Source: Anticarsia gemmatalis (taxonomy: Eukaryota > Arthropoda > Insecta > Lepidoptera > Erebidae). From it: a stretch of 64,000 nt of DNA. This document shows, piece after piece, positions 62,240-64,000 of the stretch. Position 1 is the first letter of the stretch. Every line of letters starts with the position of its first letter. The position numbers and the translations under genes are program-made. The DNA is taken from contig NC_134757.1 in NCBI RefSeq assembly GCF_050436995.1, forward strand, positions 8,940,501-9,004,500, written 5' to 3'. The notes below the pieces were generated by a model. That model was not told the origin of the DNA and ran no database searches. It saw only the letters and a list, made by a program, of their open reading frames with translations.

Positions 62240-64000
62240 ATAGCGTCCCTTTCTACAATAAGGAAAATAAGCAGACATAGCATCGATGACGCAGAGGGTA
62301 ATGAACTCTTATTAATAATAATATTTGTTCAGTATTGTGTGCTATTTCACCAATGATGGTAAACCCAAATAGTATTTTATCTTAGAAATATTTTCCATGA
62401 AATCTTAAAACTAAAAATGTTAGACGAGAAACCTGAATAGCACACACCACAGCGATCCTTTAAAAAAACTTTACTGAGGAAATATACAGATGAATAAACA
62501 TCTCCATTTTATCATTTTCCAACTCGCACCTTTCACTGGAGTTCATTAGCTACGAAGATTCTTTTGAAAATACAAGATCAGCCAACGAACCGGCGCTCAA
62601 TCATAACAAGAAGTATAACAAAGTGTATTGGAATCCTCCGCGCCTGGCGATACGAAAAACCGCCTGAAAAAATAACACCCAACGCCAATTTTCTAAACAG
62701 AACAAAAAAAATAACAATCCGATATCAATCCAATAAAGGGCAGGAAGGAAGCAGCCTCCGAGTAAGCAATCACACGTTAGACAGAGATGAAACACGATAA
62801 CGCCATCGAGTAAGGGAGACAGACAAACGATTGTGCCGAGTTTCCAAAGAACGGTGTAAACAATAAAACTTTTTGAAGAAGTTCGCGCTTATTCGGCGCG
62901 CGAAAGGGTTCCAGAGTAATGAATAATACAGATAAATTATTCAAAACACAATCGTATTAAATTCGAGTCGCTTGTGAAATTTTATTACGGGGTGTCCACA
63001 AAGAAAAGTTTCCGAGTGGCACTCCACCAATTTATGGACTTTTGTTTCTGTTAAGGAGTAATTAAAAATTTCACGGTTGGCGAAGTTATGGCAGGGATAG
63101 CTCGTAATTCAATTGTTTTTGCTTCATTTTGTTGTTGTTTAACCAAAGTTTCAGCCAAACCTTACCCTTCAATGAGCAAAAGTGATTTTATTTTACAATA
63201 AATAAATTTCCTGGATATTAAATTTATCGATTTTATTAAAGTAAATATTATTTCGTTTACTGAATTTCCGATAATGCTATTTCCCAGTCGATATCTTGAC
63301 TGAAGGGCCCACAAAACTGGTATGATAGCGATAATAATATTCGAAAAGGGTTCGTATGAAGATCGTTTTCTCTACTTTATCTCACTAGTCTGTCTCAGGG
63401 GACTTTTCATTATTGTTTCCTGCCGGTTATCGAAAGCAACCCTCTAAATCAAGGTCCAATTGTCTCATTGGCGCCAAAAGTCATTTATGTGCGTCTCACT
63501 AGAGGCTCGTAGCTTCGAGTACTTTACGTTTAACCTTTGAACAAAGCAATATTAGGGATGGAAATGTACGATTAGGACGTTCCGATATTTGAGGTTCTTT
63601 TCAGGGTTTTTTATTGAGGTAAAGGTGCAGTTGTCAGTTTTGATTGTCTCATCTAGTTCGCCGCAGTTTATGTTATTGTCGGGAAGGGTTGGAACTTTAA
63701 TTTCGTTTACTTACGGTCAATGGTCTTACTATTTTCCTTTAGGTGACTTTTTTGTTATTTTGACTCTATCTTCTTCCTTCTTACCTTCTACGAGTACTTT
63801 AAATGTTAAGTAACATAACTCAGTATTTTTTTTTCTTTGACAATTTTGGTATAATTTAACACTTAAATTCATAGATAATTTTTGATTGGTAGAAGCTTCC
63901 TGTCATGTTAAAAGTTTTTTATCGTTTTTTATCGACACATTACTTGTACATTTGAGTTTAATTAACCACTAAAATGCGATATACTATCGCACTTAGTTGC
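62240..64000. other. Unannotated stretch at the window end
   Basis: Less AT-biased words occur at 62880-62920 ('cgcgcttattcggcgcgcga') and 63420-63520, possibly conserved non-coding DNA. The open frames at 62564-62800 on both strands have no recognisable product. Confidence 0.4.

Overview
The window looks like AT-rich nuclear DNA from a moth or butterfly, either intergenic or inside a very large intron. I recognise no complete protein-coding gene, rRNA gene or functional tRNA gene. The longest open frame is only about 113 codons, and none of the open frames shows a domain I can name with confidence. The lepidopteran assignment rests on recognising several interspersed repeat types by eye: tRNA-derived SINEs ending in a 'ggtataacag' and ATGT-rich tail, 3' ends of non-LTR retrotransposons ('cgacttcgtc...tttcccgg...cgcatttataatattag' and a GGxCPAV peptide), a 'cacgcctttttccc' repeat and a 'gtttcgg...cgtggtcgcagg' palindromic repeat. 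This is recollection, not a database search.

The dominant structure is a repeated element of about 1.15 kb, present three times in the same orientation (12735-13896, 38426-39575 and 45841-46986). Each copy begins with a long fold-back (arms of about 190 bp, loop of about 86 bp). A tail of about 680 bp follows, carrying a second stem, an 8-bp minisatellite (GTGAGTCA) and a GC-rich hairpin at the extreme 3' end. All copies lie between T and T with no target-site duplication, which resembles a non-autonomous Helitron-like (Helentron/HINE-type) element, though that class is inferred. In the outer 150 bp of the fold-back, every difference between copies is matched by the complementary difference in the opposite arm of the same copy. 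The 86-bp loop is nearly invariant. The few arm mismatches near the loop are almost all C in the left arm against T in the right arm, so they become G.T/G.U wobbles on the minus strand.

Region by region: 1-12.5 kb is mostly unannotatable AT-rich DNA with a 50-bp perfect palindrome (7845-7894), a possible conserved non-coding block (10300-10690) and a nested palindrome (11465-11623). From 12.5 to 14.3 kb there is a repeat fragment, fold-back copy 1 and a SINE. From 22.4 to 25 kb there is a cluster of a retrotransposon 3' end, a GC-rich pocket, two SINEs and a coding relic of a non-LTR element. From 25 to 38 kb the sequence is quiet apart from one retrotransposon tail, a tRNA-like fragment and a candidate core promoter. 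From 38.4 to 48.7 kb lie fold-back copies 2 and 3, a candidate TATA/initiator promoter, a possible MITE and a SINE. From 54.5 to 57.6 kb there is a GC-rich pocket next to a possible 24-nt microexon, two SINE-like units, a retrotransposon tail and a small cysteine-patterned open frame. From 61.6 to 62.25 kb a duplicated repeat flanks a tRNA-headed SINE. Nothing here forms a pathway; the interest lies in repeat structure and a few candidate regulatory or exonic signals.
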